A stretch of 32,154 nt of DNA from Clostridiales bacterium (GCA_021204765.1 JAJPYU010000235.1:1-32154), one strand, 5' to 3'; counted from the first letter of the stretch, positions 8,238 through 16,117 are shown. The notes: generated by a model from the sequence alone, not told the origin. Made by a program: numbers and translations.

Positions 8238-8507
8238 ATGGAAGACAGACCGGATAAAATAGTTTTTTTGGATCCGGACACCGATGAGGAGTCAGAATTT
8301 TTTGTGCTGGAACAGACGTGCATAGCAGGCGTCAGCTATCTCCTTGTGGCCGAGGATGATGAGGAGGACTGTGACGCTTATATTTTAAGAGAATTGAGGA
8401 CAGATGAGGATGATATCATCTATGAGATCGTCGAGGATGATGGTGAGCTTGCCGCTATCACTAAAGTCTTCGGGGAACTCCTGGAGGATATCGAATTCGA
8501 TTTTTGA
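8238..8507 (+). CDS. DUF1292 family protein (YrzB-like)
   Basis: A strongly acidic protein of 89 residues in the DUF1292 family. Visible pattern: 'DKIVFLDPDTDEESEFFVLEQT', 'YLLVAEDDEED' and 'EDDGELAAITKVFGELLED'. Function is unknown. It is habitually third in the ireB-ruvX-yrzB set, as here. A GAGGGG SD lies about 11 nt upstream. Its TGA overlaps the left arm of an inverted repeat (8506-8513) that encloses the spacer before the RNase J gene, so stop and hairpin may interact. Confidence 0.88.
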   Translation: MEDRPDKIVFLDPDTDEESEFFVLEQTCIAGVSYLLVAEDDEEDCDAYILRELRTDEDDIIYEIVEDDGELAAITKVFGELLEDIEFDF

Positions 8508-8579
8508 TGATCCGGGATAAAAAGTCTTGCGATGGATGCCCGCATGCGACCGCATGACTTTGGAGCCTGTAGGATCATC
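8506..8579 (+). promoter_or_regulatory. Structured spacer between DUF1292 and RNase J genes
   Basis: The whole 74-bp spacer is closed by a perfect stem, GATGATCC (8506-8513) with GGATCATC (8572-8579). Nested inside are AAAGTC (8521-8526) with GACTTT (8556-8561), and CATGCG (8543-8548) with CGCATG (8551-8556) as an alternative. No T-run follows. The GGAGGT of the next gene starts 15 nt after the closing arm. It could be an RNA processing or autoregulatory leader. Confidence 0.45.
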
Positions 8580-8605
8580 AAAGGATTTTGGATTGGAGGT
8601 GTGTT

Positions 8606-10267
8606 TTGCAGGCGGACAATAAAAATTTAAAGATAATCCCTTTGGGTGGACTGGAATCCATAGGGATGAATATTACTGCCTTCGAGTACGATGACAGTAT
8701 TATTGTGGTAGACTGTGGTCTGGCGTTCCCCGAGGACGACATGTACGGCATAGATCTCTGTGTGCCGGTGATCACTTATTTACAAGATAATGCAGATAAG
8801 CTGAAGGCTTTTTTTATCACCCACGGACACGAGGATCACATCGGGGCTTTGCCGTATGTATTTAAGGAAATAATTGCTCCTGTCTATGCCACCCGCCTTA
8901 CCATGGGACTGATCGAACACAAGCTGGATGAGCATGAGATGCTGGATGTGGTAAAGCGCAAGGTAGTCAGCTACGGACAGCATATTAATGCCGGAAATTT
9001 CGGTGTGGAGTTCATCAGGACGAACCACAGCATACAGGATGCGGCGGCTCTGGCCATACACACACCGGTGGGCATAATAGTCCACACGGGGGATTTCAAG
9101 GTGGATTACACCCCGGTCTATGGAGACGCCATAGACCTGCAGCGTTTCGGTGAGCTTGGTAAGAAGGGAGTCCTTGCACTGATGTGCGACAGTACCAACG
9201 CTGAGCGGGCCGGTTTTACCATGACGGAGCGGACGGTAGGGAAGATCTTTGCAAATATTTTCTCCGAACATACCCATCAGAGGATCATTATCGCCACCTT
9301 TGCCTCAAATGTGGACAGGGTGCAGCAGATCATAGACACGGCGTATAAATTCGGGCGGAAGGTGGTTGTGGAAGGCCGCAGCATGGTGACTGTCATTGAG
9401 ATCGCCTCTGAGCTGGGATATCTCAATATTCCTCCGGACACACTCATTGAAGTCGATTATATGAAAAATTATCCGGATGAGAGGATGGTACTCATCACCA
9501 CCGGCAGCCAGGGTGAGCCTCTGGCGGCATTGTCACGGATGGCCAACGGAACCCACAGGAAAGTGAAGATCACGCCCAATGACCTCATCGTCTTCAGTTC
9601 GAATCCCATACCCGGAAATGAGAAGGCAGTATCGAAGATCATAAATGAGCTTTACCAGATGAGTGCTGAGGTCATTTTCCAGGACACTCACGTATCAGGC
9701 CATGCCTGCCAGGAGGAGCTTAAGCTTATCTACTCCCTTTTGCAGCCGAAATACACTATTCCCATCCACGGTGAGTTCCGCCACAGGAAGGCCCAGGCCG
9801 GTCTGGCGAAGGAGCTTGGCTGGGACAGTGAGCATATACTTATGCTGTCCTCGGGAGATGTGCTGGAGATGGACGGAGAGAGTGCGGAGATTACCGGAGA
9901 GGTGCCGGCGGGAACAGTCTTTGTTGACGGCCTCGGCATCGGTGATGTGGGAAATATCGTCATGAGAGACAGACAGCATCTGGCGGAGGACGGCATCATT
10001 ATTGTGGTGCTGGCCCTGGATGCGGAAAACGGCGAGCTTTTGGCGGGACCGGATATAGTCAGCCGCGGCTTTGTATATGTGAAGGAATCTGAGAGCCTCA
10101 TTGACGAGGCCCAGGAAGTGGTGAATGCGGCGGTATGCCGCATGATAGATCAGGGTATCACAGACTGGGGCAGGATCAAGTCTGAGATAAAGGATGACCT
10201 GGGAGAATACGTGTGGAGGACAACTAAGCGGAGGCCCATGCTGATGCCGATCATACAGGAAGTGTAA
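8606..10267 (+). CDS. rnj: Ribonuclease J
   Basis: A 5'-3' exo/endoribonuclease central to mRNA decay and rRNA maturation in Firmicutes. Metallo-beta-lactamase core: 'THGHEDHIGA' near residue 73 (HxHxDH, two zinc ions) and 'VHTGDFKVD'. The beta-CASP domain has 'MCDSTNAERAG', 'ATFASNVDRVQQ' and 'SGHACQEELKL'; the C-terminal domain follows. The ORF track begins at an upstream TTG (8588), but GGAGGT at 8595-8600 places the start at TTG 8606, giving MQADNKNLKIIPLGG and 553 residues. The N-terminal part reads like RNase J1/J2 of Bacillus, and with only one copy here I cannot say which. A YlbF-family gene follows. Confidence 0.93.
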   Translation: MQADNKNLKIIPLGGLESIGMNITAFEYDDSIIVVDCGLAFPEDDMYGIDLCVPVITYLQDNADKLKAFFITHGHEDHIGALPYVFKEIIAPVYATRLTMGLIEHKLDEHEMLDVVKRKVVSYGQHINAGNFGVEFIRTNHSIQDAAALAIHTPVGIIVHTGDFKVDYTPVYGDAIDLQRFGELGKKGVLALMCDSTNAERAGFTMTERTVGKIFANIFSEHTHQRIIIATFASNVDRVQQIIDTAYKFGRKVVVEGRSMVTVIEIASELGYLNIPPDTLIEVDYMKNYPDERMVLITTGSQGEPLAALSRMANGTHRKVKITPNDLIVFSSNPIPGNEKAVSKIINELYQMSAEVIFQDTHVSGHACQEELKLIYSLLQPKYTIPIHGEFRHRKAQAGLAKELGWDSEHILMLSSGDVLEMDGESAEITGEVPAGTVFVDGLGIGDVGNIVMRDRQHLAEDGIIIVVLALDAENGELLAGPDIVSRGFVYVKESESLIDEAQEVVNAAVCRMIDQGITDWGRIKSEIKDDLGEYVWRTTKRRPMLMPIIQEV

Positions 10268-10280
10268 CACAAGGGTACAG

Positions 10281-10319
10281 AAGTCAGACAATAGATGCTG
10301 GCATCTGATTGGCTGACTT
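10281..10319 (+). terminator. Long imperfect hairpin after RNase J gene
   Basis: Three paired blocks nest in register: AAGTCAG with CTGACTT, CAAT with ATTG, and GATGC with GCATC, around a TG turn. It lies 13 bp past the RNase J stop. It lacks a T-run, so termination by this hairpin alone is doubtful. It abuts the dispersed repeat that begins near 10324. Confidence 0.35.
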
Positions 10320-10335
10320 GGGGATCCGCAAAAAC

Positions 10336-10536
10336 ATGAGTAAGAAGCCATTTTTCGAAGAAAAATGGGCGGATTACGATGCTACGAACACTTAGCAAGC
10401 TTAAGCGAGCTTACACATTGAACACTTAGCGACTGCGAAGCAGGAGCTTAGTGAGAAAGCGTGCAGAGCAGTGTGAGTGTATGCATAGCAATGTTTTCAG
10501 GATTGCGGGAACTCGAAGAGTGGAGCAATCCGTGTG
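10336..10536 (+). repeat. Dispersed ~200-bp structured repeat, copy 1 (upstream of YlbF-family gene)
   Basis: Aligns end to end with 16298-16497: 201 versus 200 bp with one 1-nt indel. In the 110-bp core (10376-10485 against 16337-16446) only one base differs. The 5' part has a perfect hairpin CCATTTTTC-gaa-GAAAAATGG, enclosed by TCCGC/GCGGA just outside the aligned block. The middle has CTGC-gaa-GCAG. The 3' part has GGATTGC (10500-10506) with GCAATCC (10525-10531), enclosing ACTC-gaa-GAGT. The last stem is GCAC-gga-GTGC in the other copy, a double compensatory change. The repeat ends 25 bp before the start codon, so it would form the 5' UTR. Confidence 0.85.
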
Positions 10537-10561
10537 TTACAGAAGAATAGGAGGGGATAAA

Positions 10562-10894
10562 ATGGAGGATTACAACAACAGTCTTGACGCACTGGTGGAG
10601 GCTGTGAAGGCCAGCCCCCAGCTTAAACGTTACAAAAAGGCAGTGGAGCAGGTGGAGGATCATCCGGATAAAATAGCCCGGCTCCACGAGTTTCGTACCA
10701 AGACCTACGAGCTGCAGAATAAGGGGGACACAGTGGATATGTTCGCCGAGATGGACAGGCTGGCAGACTCATTTCATGATGTCTACCAGGATGACATAAT
10801 GAAAGAGTATGTCAACGCTGAGATAGCCCTCTGCAAGATCGTCCAGCACATTGAGCGGGAGATCATCGGCTGTCTGGATTTTAAGGAGATCTGA
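10562..10894 (+). CDS. YlbF/YmcA family protein (RNase Y-specificity-factor type)
   Basis: A 110-residue, all-helical, highly charged protein of the YlbF/YmcA (DUF964) family: 'LDALVEAVKASPQLKRYKKAVEQVE', then 'LHEFRTKTYELQNK', then 'FHDVYQDDIMKEYVNAEIALCKIVQHIE'. In Bacillus subtilis, YlbF and YmcA form a complex with YaaT that modulates RNase Y and sporulation/biofilm phosphorelay genes. Being next to RNase J fits an RNA-decay role, but that is inference. The ORF-track start (10451) lies inside the dispersed repeat; ATG 10562 with GGAGGGG upstream is the true start. The U32 gene follows after about 50 bp. Confidence 0.85.
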   Translation: MEDYNNSLDALVEAVKASPQLKRYKKAVEQVEDHPDKIARLHEFRTKTYELQNKGDTVDMFAEMDRLADSFHDVYQDDIMKEYVNAEIALCKIVQHIEREIIGCLDFKEI

Positions 10895-10946
10895 TATCCG
10901 AAGAGCGTAGCGATCCGTGGTATCATCAGAATCATGTGTGGACGGC

Positions 10947-12194
10947 ATGAAGATGGAGAGAAGTATAAAAAAGCCTGAGCTGCTTATCCCGGCAGGAAGC
11001 CCTGAAGTGCTCAGGGTAGCTGTGACCTACGGTGCGGATGCCGTCTACATCGGAGGGGAATCCTTTGGACTGAGGGCCGGGGCCAAGAATTTCACACCGG
11101 CAGGCATGAGAGAGGGCATAGCTTTCGCCCACAGGGAGGGAGTGAGGGTCTATGTCACGGTAAATATCTTCGCCCATGAAAATGATCTGGCCGGTATAAG
11201 GGATTATCTTCTTTCACTGAAAGAGCTGCGGCCGGATGCACTTATCATTTCCGATCCGGGTGTGTTTGTGCTGGCTCGGGAGATCTGCCCTGATATTGAC
11301 ATTCATATCAGCACCCAGGCGAATAATACGAACTCTGAGACTTTTCTCTTCTGGTATGAGTTGGGAGCTAAAAGGGTTGTGGCTGCCAGAGAGCTTTCCC
11401 TGGAGGAGATTGGCGGGATCAGGTCCCGGATCCCCTCAGATATGGAAATAGAGGCTTTCGTCCACGGTGCCATGTGCGTATCCTACTCCGGACGCTGCCT
11501 GCTCAGCAACTACCTCACCGGCCGTGACGGCAATCAGGGCGCATGCACCCATCCATGCCGCTGGAAATACACTTTGGAGGAAGAAAAGCGGCCTGGTCAG
11601 TATCTGCCTGTTTTCGAGGATGGGCGGGGGACATATATAATGAACTCCGCCGACCTGTGCATGATCGACCACATTCCGGATCTTGCAGATGCCGGTGTTG
11701 ACAGCCTGAAGGTGGAGGGACGAATGAAGTCCGCACTTTATGTGGCGGTGGTGACAAAAGCCTACCGCCGTGCCATTGATGATCATTTCCGCAGGCCGCA
11801 TTATTATCAGGAACATGCGGCTGATTACCTGAGAGAAGTCAGCGAGTGTACCAGACGGAAATTTTCCACGGGTTTTTTCTATGGAAAACCAGATGATACG
11901 GCTATGATCTACGACAGCAACACCTATATCCGGGACTACACATTTCTTGGAGTAGTGGGTGAGAGGACTGCTGACGGTTATTTTCGTATCGAGCAGAAAA
12001 ATAAATTTTCTGTGGGAGAAACTATTGAAATTGTGAGGCCGGAGAGCGATAATATTGAAGTGACCGTAAAAGATATCCGCAACGAGGAGGGTCTGCCGCA
12101 GGAGTCGGCACCCCATCCCCGTCAGATTCTGTATATTAACGTGGGGCATGAGATGGAAATGTATGATGTCCTGCGAAGAAAAGAGGAGGAATAA
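10947..12194 (+). CDS. U32 family protein, TrhP/YegQ-like tRNA hydroxylation protein
   Basis: Annotated in databases as peptidase family U32. Relatives (E. coli TrhP/YegQ, Bacillus YrrO) are needed to make 5-hydroxyuridine at tRNA position 34, so protease activity is doubtful. Signatures: 'KPELLIPAGSPEVLRVAVTYGADAVYIGG' at the N-terminus, 'FVHGAMCVSYSGRCLLSNYL' and 'GRDGNQGACTHPCRWKY' (the conserved cysteines), and 'DSLKVEGRMKSALYVAVV'. A U32 C-terminal domain follows from about residue 330. Starts GTG 10917, GTG 10938, ATG 10947 and ATG 10953 are all in frame, none with a strong SD. I use 10947 (MKMERSIKKPELL), 415 residues. The YrrN-type partner gene is not adjacent. The lactonase SD lies inside its last codons. 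Confidence 0.85.
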   Translation: MKMERSIKKPELLIPAGSPEVLRVAVTYGADAVYIGGESFGLRAGAKNFTPAGMREGIAFAHREGVRVYVTVNIFAHENDLAGIRDYLLSLKELRPDALIISDPGVFVLAREICPDIDIHISTQANNTNSETFLFWYELGAKRVVAARELSLEEIGGIRSRIPSDMEIEAFVHGAMCVSYSGRCLLSNYLTGRDGNQGACTHPCRWKYTLEEEKRPGQYLPVFEDGRGTYIMNSADLCMIDHIPDLADAGVDSLKVEGRMKSALYVAVVTKAYRRAIDDHFRRPHYYQEHAADYLREVSECTRRKFSTGFFYGKPDDTAMIYDSNTYIRDYTFLGVVGERTADGYFRIEQKNKFSVGETIEIVRPESDNIEVTVKDIRNEEGLPQESAPHPRQILYINVGHEMEMYDVLRRKEEE

Positions 12195-12199
12195 GTGCT

Positions 12200-13264
12200 A
12201 TGGCTGAGGAGCGTTATGTGGCTTATGTGGGTACCTATACCCGGGGGAAATCAGAAGGGATATATATTCTGGACATTGATACGGATACCTGGACGCCGAC
12301 TGTGAGAAAGGCTGTATCGGCCTATAATCCCTCGGACGTGCTGGTATCGAACAGCGGGGAATATCTGTACTGCACCACGGATCAGGGTGTGGCTTCCTTT
12401 AAGATAATGCCCGACGGTGACCTGGAGTTCATGAACCTTCAATGGACCGGCGGCATGAGGGGCTGCTATCTGGAGACCGATGATGAGGATAATTATCTCT
12501 TTGTGGCAGGATTTTATGACGGGCGTATCTCCGTCATGCATTTAAATGACGATGGCACTATCGGGGATATATCCGACGGAGTCTTCCATCAGGGAATGGG
12601 AGTGGATGCCTCCGGGAGGAATCTGATGCCGCACATCACCTGTGTGAAGATGGCACCTGATCTAAAAGGACTCTTTGCCGTGGACAACGGGCTTGACCAG
12701 GTAAAGTCCTATGATTTCGATGAGAAGACCGGGAAGCTGAAGCTCAGGGATATCATACGCTGTGAGCTGGATTCCCACCCCAGACTGGTGCATGTGGACT
12801 GGCAGGGGCAAATTGTGTACATACTTATGGAGACAGCTAATCAGGTGGCTGTATACAAGCTGCCTGAGAGGGGGACCCTGGAGGAGAATTCTTTCATTAA
12901 GCCAATCCAGAAAGTGCCCACCTTGGCGGGAGAGCACCGTCGCCATTCGGCTTCATTCGGAATGGATTTCTCCAGGGACAGGAAGCATCTTTTTGTCAGC
13001 AATACCACCACGAATATCGCATCGATATTTGATATAGACCCCGATACAGGACTTTTGACCATGAACTGCTTTGGCTCTTTAAGCGGGGATTATCCCAAGG
13101 CCATTGCGGCCATGCCGGACGGAGAGCATTTTATCGCCCTGGGGCAGAATACCGGGACGATCACGACATACAAGGTGAATTATGAGGAGAAATACTTTTT
13201 GATGTCTGCGAAACCGTTGTTAGTGGAGCAGCCCAACAGTATATATATCCATAAGCTCGCGTGA
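12200..13264 (+). CDS. Lactonase-family seven-bladed beta-propeller protein
   Basis: A 354-residue member of the lactonase family (PF10282), which includes the 6-phosphogluconolactonase YbhE/Pgl. Repeated blade signatures are visible: 'YVGTYTRGKSEGIYILDID', 'NPSDVLVSNSGEYLYCTTDQG', 'HITCVKMAPDLKGLFAVDNGLDQV', 'HSASFGMDFSRDRKHLFVSNTT' and 'YPKAIAAMPDGEHFIALGQNTG'. There is no signal peptide, so it is cytoplasmic. No pentose-phosphate genes are nearby, so 6-phosphogluconolactonase activity is only the default guess. It starts 5 bp after the U32 stop, with GAGGAGGA 9 nt upstream, so it is in the same operon. Confidence 0.83.
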   Translation: MAEERYVAYVGTYTRGKSEGIYILDIDTDTWTPTVRKAVSAYNPSDVLVSNSGEYLYCTTDQGVASFKIMPDGDLEFMNLQWTGGMRGCYLETDDEDNYLFVAGFYDGRISVMHLNDDGTIGDISDGVFHQGMGVDASGRNLMPHITCVKMAPDLKGLFAVDNGLDQVKSYDFDEKTGKLKLRDIIRCELDSHPRLVHVDWQGQIVYILMETANQVAVYKLPERGTLEENSFIKPIQKVPTLAGEHRRHSASFGMDFSRDRKHLFVSNTTTNIASIFDIDPDTGLLTMNCFGSLSGDYPKAIAAMPDGEHFIALGQNTGTITTYKVNYEEKYFLMSAKPLLVEQPNSIYIHKLA

Positions 13265-13320
13265 GGGAAATGAAAATGCGGTTATGCGGGCAGGATCCGA
13301 AGTCGGGTCGCTGAGGCAGG

Positions 13321-14451
13321 CTATTCATCCTGGCTCATACGATAGAGCTTATCTTCTTTATATGTATGATATTTACCCGCATCAATCGCATCACGGATCT
13401 CAGACATCATCGTATTATAGAAATAGAGATTGTGCAGCACGCAGAGGCGCATGCCCAGCATCTCTTTTGCTTTTAAGAGGTGGCGGATGTAGGCGCGGCT
13501 GTAGCTGCGGCAGGCGGGACAGGCACAGCCCGGTTCAATAGGGCGGGTGTCTTTCTCGTATTTTTTATTAAAGAGATTCAGCTTGCCGTGGTTGGTGTAG
13601 ACGTGTCCGTGCCGTCCGTTGCGGCTGGGGTAGACACAGTCGAAGAAGTCCACGCCGCGCTCAACGCTCTCCAGTATATTGGCCGGGGTGCCGACGCCCA
13701 TGAGATAGGTGGGCTTATCCTGGGGCAGATATGGCACTGTGACATCCAGAATGTGATACATTTCCTCGTGTGTCTCCCCGACAGCCAGGCCGCCTACGGC
13801 GTAACCGTCCAGATCCATCTCACTGATGCGCTTTGCATGGTCAATGCGGATATCCTCGTAGATGGCCCCCTGGTTTATACCAAAAAGCAACTGATCCTTA
13901 TTTATGGTATCCTCCAGTGAATTCAGGCGTTGCATCTCATCTTTACATCTTACAAGCCAGCGATAAGTCCTGTCGACTGAGGGCTTAACATAATCCCTTT
14001 CAGCCAGGGCGGGGGCGCACTCGTCGAAAGCCATGGCTATGGTGGAGGCCAGGTTAGACTGTATCTGCATACTGACCTCAGGGCTCATGAAAATGATACG
14101 GCCGTCCACATGGGAATGGAACCTGACTCCTTCCTCTCTGATCTTCCTCAGCTCCGCCAGGGAGAATACCTGGAAGCCGCCGGAGTCGGTGAGCACCGGC
14201 CTGTCCCAGACCATAAACTTCCTGATGCCGCCCAGCTCCTTTATCAGCTCATCGCCGGGGCGCACATGGAGATGGTAAGTATTGGACAGTTCTATCTGGG
14301 CACCAATCTCATGGAGATCTTCAGTTGAAACCGCCCCCTTAATGGCCGCAGCCGTCCCCACATTCATAAATACCGGTGTCTGGACAGTGCCGTGGACTGT
14401 GGTAAATTCCGCTCTTTTTGCTCTGCCGTCTGTCTTAAGTATCTTATACAT
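13321..14451 (-). CDS. tgt: Queuine tRNA-ribosyltransferase (TGT)
   Basis: Exchanges guanine 34 of Asn/Asp/His/Tyr tRNAs for preQ1 during queuosine synthesis. It is a 376-residue TIM-barrel enzyme. Nucleophile and base-recognition segments: 'VLTDSGGFQVFSL' (about residue 90) and 'DFFDCVYPSRNGRHGHVYT' (about residue 272). 'GGLAVGETHEEM' is the substrate-binding loop. The zinc ligands are in 'CACPACRSYSRAYIRHL' and 'CVLHNLYFY'. AAGGAA precedes the ATG on the minus strand. queA and the preQ1 genes are not adjacent, so the gene stands alone, convergent with the lactonase gene and divergent from aroC. Confidence 0.95.
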   Translation of the reverse strand: MYKILKTDGRAKRAEFTTVHGTVQTPVFMNVGTAAAIKGAVSTEDLHEIGAQIELSNTYHLHVRPGDELIKELGGIRKFMVWDRPVLTDSGGFQVFSLAELRKIREEGVRFHSHVDGRIIFMSPEVSMQIQSNLASTIAMAFDECAPALAERDYVKPSVDRTYRWLVRCKDEMQRLNSLEDTINKDQLLFGINQGAIYEDIRIDHAKRISEMDLDGYAVGGLAVGETHEEMYHILDVTVPYLPQDKPTYLMGVGTPANILESVERGVDFFDCVYPSRNGRHGHVYTNHGKLNLFNKKYEKDTRPIEPGCACPACRSYSRAYIRHLLKAKEMLGMRLCVLHNLYFYNTMMSEIRDAIDAGKYHTYKEDKLYRMSQDE

Positions 14452-14470
14452 TTCAAAATTCCTTTACGAC

Positions 14471-14499
14471 TTTACGATTTTGTAAAAACATTTTATAAT
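14471..14499 (+). promoter_or_regulatory. Possible promoter facing aroC
   Basis: TTTACG (14471-14476), a 17-bp spacer and a perfect TATAAT (14494-14499). It would give a leader of about 210 nt containing a GATTGTCGC/GCGGCAATC hairpin (14512-14532) and the repeat hairpin at 14646-14674. The same AT-rich stretch, read on the other strand, may serve tgt. Confidence 0.4.
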
Positions 14500-14579
14500 G
14501 GGTTAAAAGATGATTGTCGCCATGCGGCAATCAGATAAATTTACTCTAACCTATCAGAGGCTAAAAATCAAGATATAGT

Positions 14580-14674
14580 GCTGCGTCATGATAATGTAAG
14601 CATGAGTTTTTGTTACCGTGTGAAAAGTAACGAGTTTTTTCAGGCCTGCACCGGGCACTCCGCTGCCGGTGCAG
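14580..14674 (+). repeat. Aroc-flanking hairpin repeat, copy 1
   Basis: Shares GCTGCGTCATG at its left end and TTTTCAGGCC before the hairpin with 15981-16048. Hairpin: CTGCACCGG (14646-14654), loop GCACTCCGCTG, CCGGTGCAG (14666-14674). The other copy has the identical 11-nt loop, while three of nine stem pairs are changed on both sides so that pairing is kept. An additional GTTAC/GTAAC stem is visible just before it. It lies 39 bp upstream of the aroC start. Confidence 0.75.
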
Positions 14675-14713
14675 AAAACAGATAAATCAAGCTTAAGCAG
14701 GGAGGAATGTGAT

Positions 14714-15817
14714 ATGGCCGGTTCAACATACGGAGATATTTTTAAAATAACTACCTGGGGAGAATCCCACGGTAAGGCGGTCGGCGTGGTGGTGGACGGC
14801 TGCCCTGCGGGACTCACGCTCTGCGAAGAGGATATACAGAAGTTTCTGGACAGAAGGAGACCCGGCCGGTCTGTTTACGCCACTTCCCGCAGGGAGAGCG
14901 ACATTGTGGAAATCCTTTCCGGTGTCTTCGAGGGAAAGACCACGGGCTCTCCCATTTCCCTGTTAGTGAGAAATACCGACCATCATTCCGCTGATTACAG
15001 TGATATAGCGGATAAATACCGCCCGGGGCACGCTGATTACACTTTCGATGCCAAGTATGGATTCAGGGATTACCGCGGAGGCGGACGTTCATCCGGCAGG
15101 GAGACCATAGGACGTGTGGCTGCCGGGGCCATTGCAGTCAGATTATTAAATGAGCTAGGGATCTCCCTGCTTGCCTACGTGAAATCCATAGGGCAGATAC
15201 ATGCCGACATGGAAAAGTTTGACCCTGGGGAGATTGGCAGGAATCCTTTATGTATGCCGGATGCACTGGCAGCCGCCAGGGCCGAAGCCTGTCTTGGTGC
15301 CTGCATACAGAATAAAGATTCCATGGGAGGCGTGATAGAGTGCGTTATCAGCGGCCTGCCCGCCGGGATAGGCGAGCCGGTCTTTGATAAGCTGGACGCC
15401 AGGCTTGCGAGTGCAGTCATGTCCATTGGGGCTGTGAAAGGATTTGAGACAGGTGACGGTTTTGCAGCGGCGGCCATGCATGGCTCTGAAAATAATGACC
15501 CTTTCATTACAGACTATGAAGGCCATATCATAAAGCAGACTAATCACTCAGGAGGTACCCTGGGCGGTATCAGCGATGGCGGAGAGCTAATATTCCGAGC
15601 CGCCTTAAAGCCCACTCCCTCAATAGCACAACCCCAGCAGACTGTGACATCATCCGGAGAACCGACGATTATAGAGATAAAGGGACGTCATGATCCGGTC
15701 ATTGCGCCCCGCGCCGTTGTGGTTGTCGAATCCATGGCTGCGCTGACCATAGCGGATCTGATGCTGGAAAACATGGGTTCGAGGCTGGAGTATGTAAAGA
15801 AAATATATAATAAGTAA
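14714..15817 (+). CDS. aroC: Chorismate synthase
   Basis: Converts 5-enolpyruvylshikimate-3-phosphate to chorismate, the last shared step toward aromatic amino acids, using reduced FMN. Conserved signatures: 'TTWGESHGKAVGVVVDG' at the N-terminus, 'RRPGRS', 'RGGGRSSGRETIGRVAAG', 'GGTLGGISDGGELIFR' and 'RHDPVIAPRAVVVVESMAAL'. The ORF track starts at 14669 with GTG; ATG 14714 is preferred because GGAGG lies 8 nt upstream and the product then begins MAGSTYGDIF at 367 residues, the usual length. No other aro genes are nearby. Both flanks carry a copy of the same hairpin repeat. Confidence 0.95.
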   Translation: MAGSTYGDIFKITTWGESHGKAVGVVVDGCPAGLTLCEEDIQKFLDRRRPGRSVYATSRRESDIVEILSGVFEGKTTGSPISLLVRNTDHHSADYSDIADKYRPGHADYTFDAKYGFRDYRGGGRSSGRETIGRVAAGAIAVRLLNELGISLLAYVKSIGQIHADMEKFDPGEIGRNPLCMPDALAAARAEACLGACIQNKDSMGGVIECVISGLPAGIGEPVFDKLDARLASAVMSIGAVKGFETGDGFAAAAMHGSENNDPFITDYEGHIIKQTNHSGGTLGGISDGGELIFRAALKPTPSIAQPQQTVTSSGEPTIIEIKGRHDPVIAPRAVVVVESMAALTIADLMLENMGSRLEYVKKIYNK

Positions 15818-15950
15818 ACTGTTCACACAGTAGCGCTCTTCGCAAGAAAATCGCAAGAATTTCAGGTCTCGACATTTGGGAACTTAGAGAGTAGTATTTG
15901 CGTGTACGAAAAATTTGAGTTGACCGCTTTCTATTTTTCGCAATTACAGC

Positions 15951-15980
15951 AAAAGGCATTTCCATGAGGAAGTGCCTTTT
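15951..15980 (+). terminator. Bidirectional intrinsic terminator downstream of aroC
   Basis: AAAA-GGCATTTCC (15955-15963), loop ATGA, GGAAGTGCC (15968-15976), TTTT. Pairing continues outward through GCAAAA/TTTTGC and CAG/CTG, for 17 bp in total with one G-U. The form is typical of terminators working on either strand. It lies about 135 bp after the aroC stop. Confidence 0.65.
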
Positions 15981-16048
15981 GCTGCGTCATGGTATAGGTT
16001 GATCGGTTACTTTTCAGGCCCGCGCCAGGCACTCCGCTGCTGGCGCGG
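15981..16048 (+). repeat. Aroc-flanking hairpin repeat, copy 2
   Basis: Begins GCTGCGTCATG and reads TTTTCAGGCC before the hairpin CCGCGCCAG (16020-16028), loop GCACTCCGCTG, CTGGCGCGG (16040-16048). Compared with copy 1 it is 27 bp shorter between the shared ends, and three stem pairs are changed in a compensatory way. Same orientation as copy 1. Confidence 0.75.
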
Positions 16049-16117
16049 TGAGAACGAGTAAATTATGCCAAAGCAGCACCCGCCTCGCCGGAGGCGACTT
16101 TAAATGCGGGTGCTGCA

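Noticed and set aside
9695-10351. 218-aa minus-strand ORF under RNase J and several other long antisense ORFs (11436-12149, 3912-4775).
   Set aside because: All lie opposite clearly conserved genes and show no family motifs. Long antisense frames are common at this G+C content and codon bias.
10451-10561. N-terminal extension of the YlbF ORF and a matching short peptide frame in repeat copy 2 (GTG AGA AAG CGT...), possibly a conserved ~28-aa peptide.
   Set aside because: The frame is shared, but most differences between the two copies are amino-acid-changing (N/Y, A/V, G/R, T/A, R/S, V/A) while hairpin pairing is preserved. The true genes start downstream with good SDs. The sequence behaves as structured nucleic acid, not as a coding region.
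14646-14674. Intrinsic terminator for an upstream transcript.
   Set aside because: The stem is followed by AAAACAG on the plus strand and by GCCTGAAAAAA on the minus strand; no T-run in either direction.
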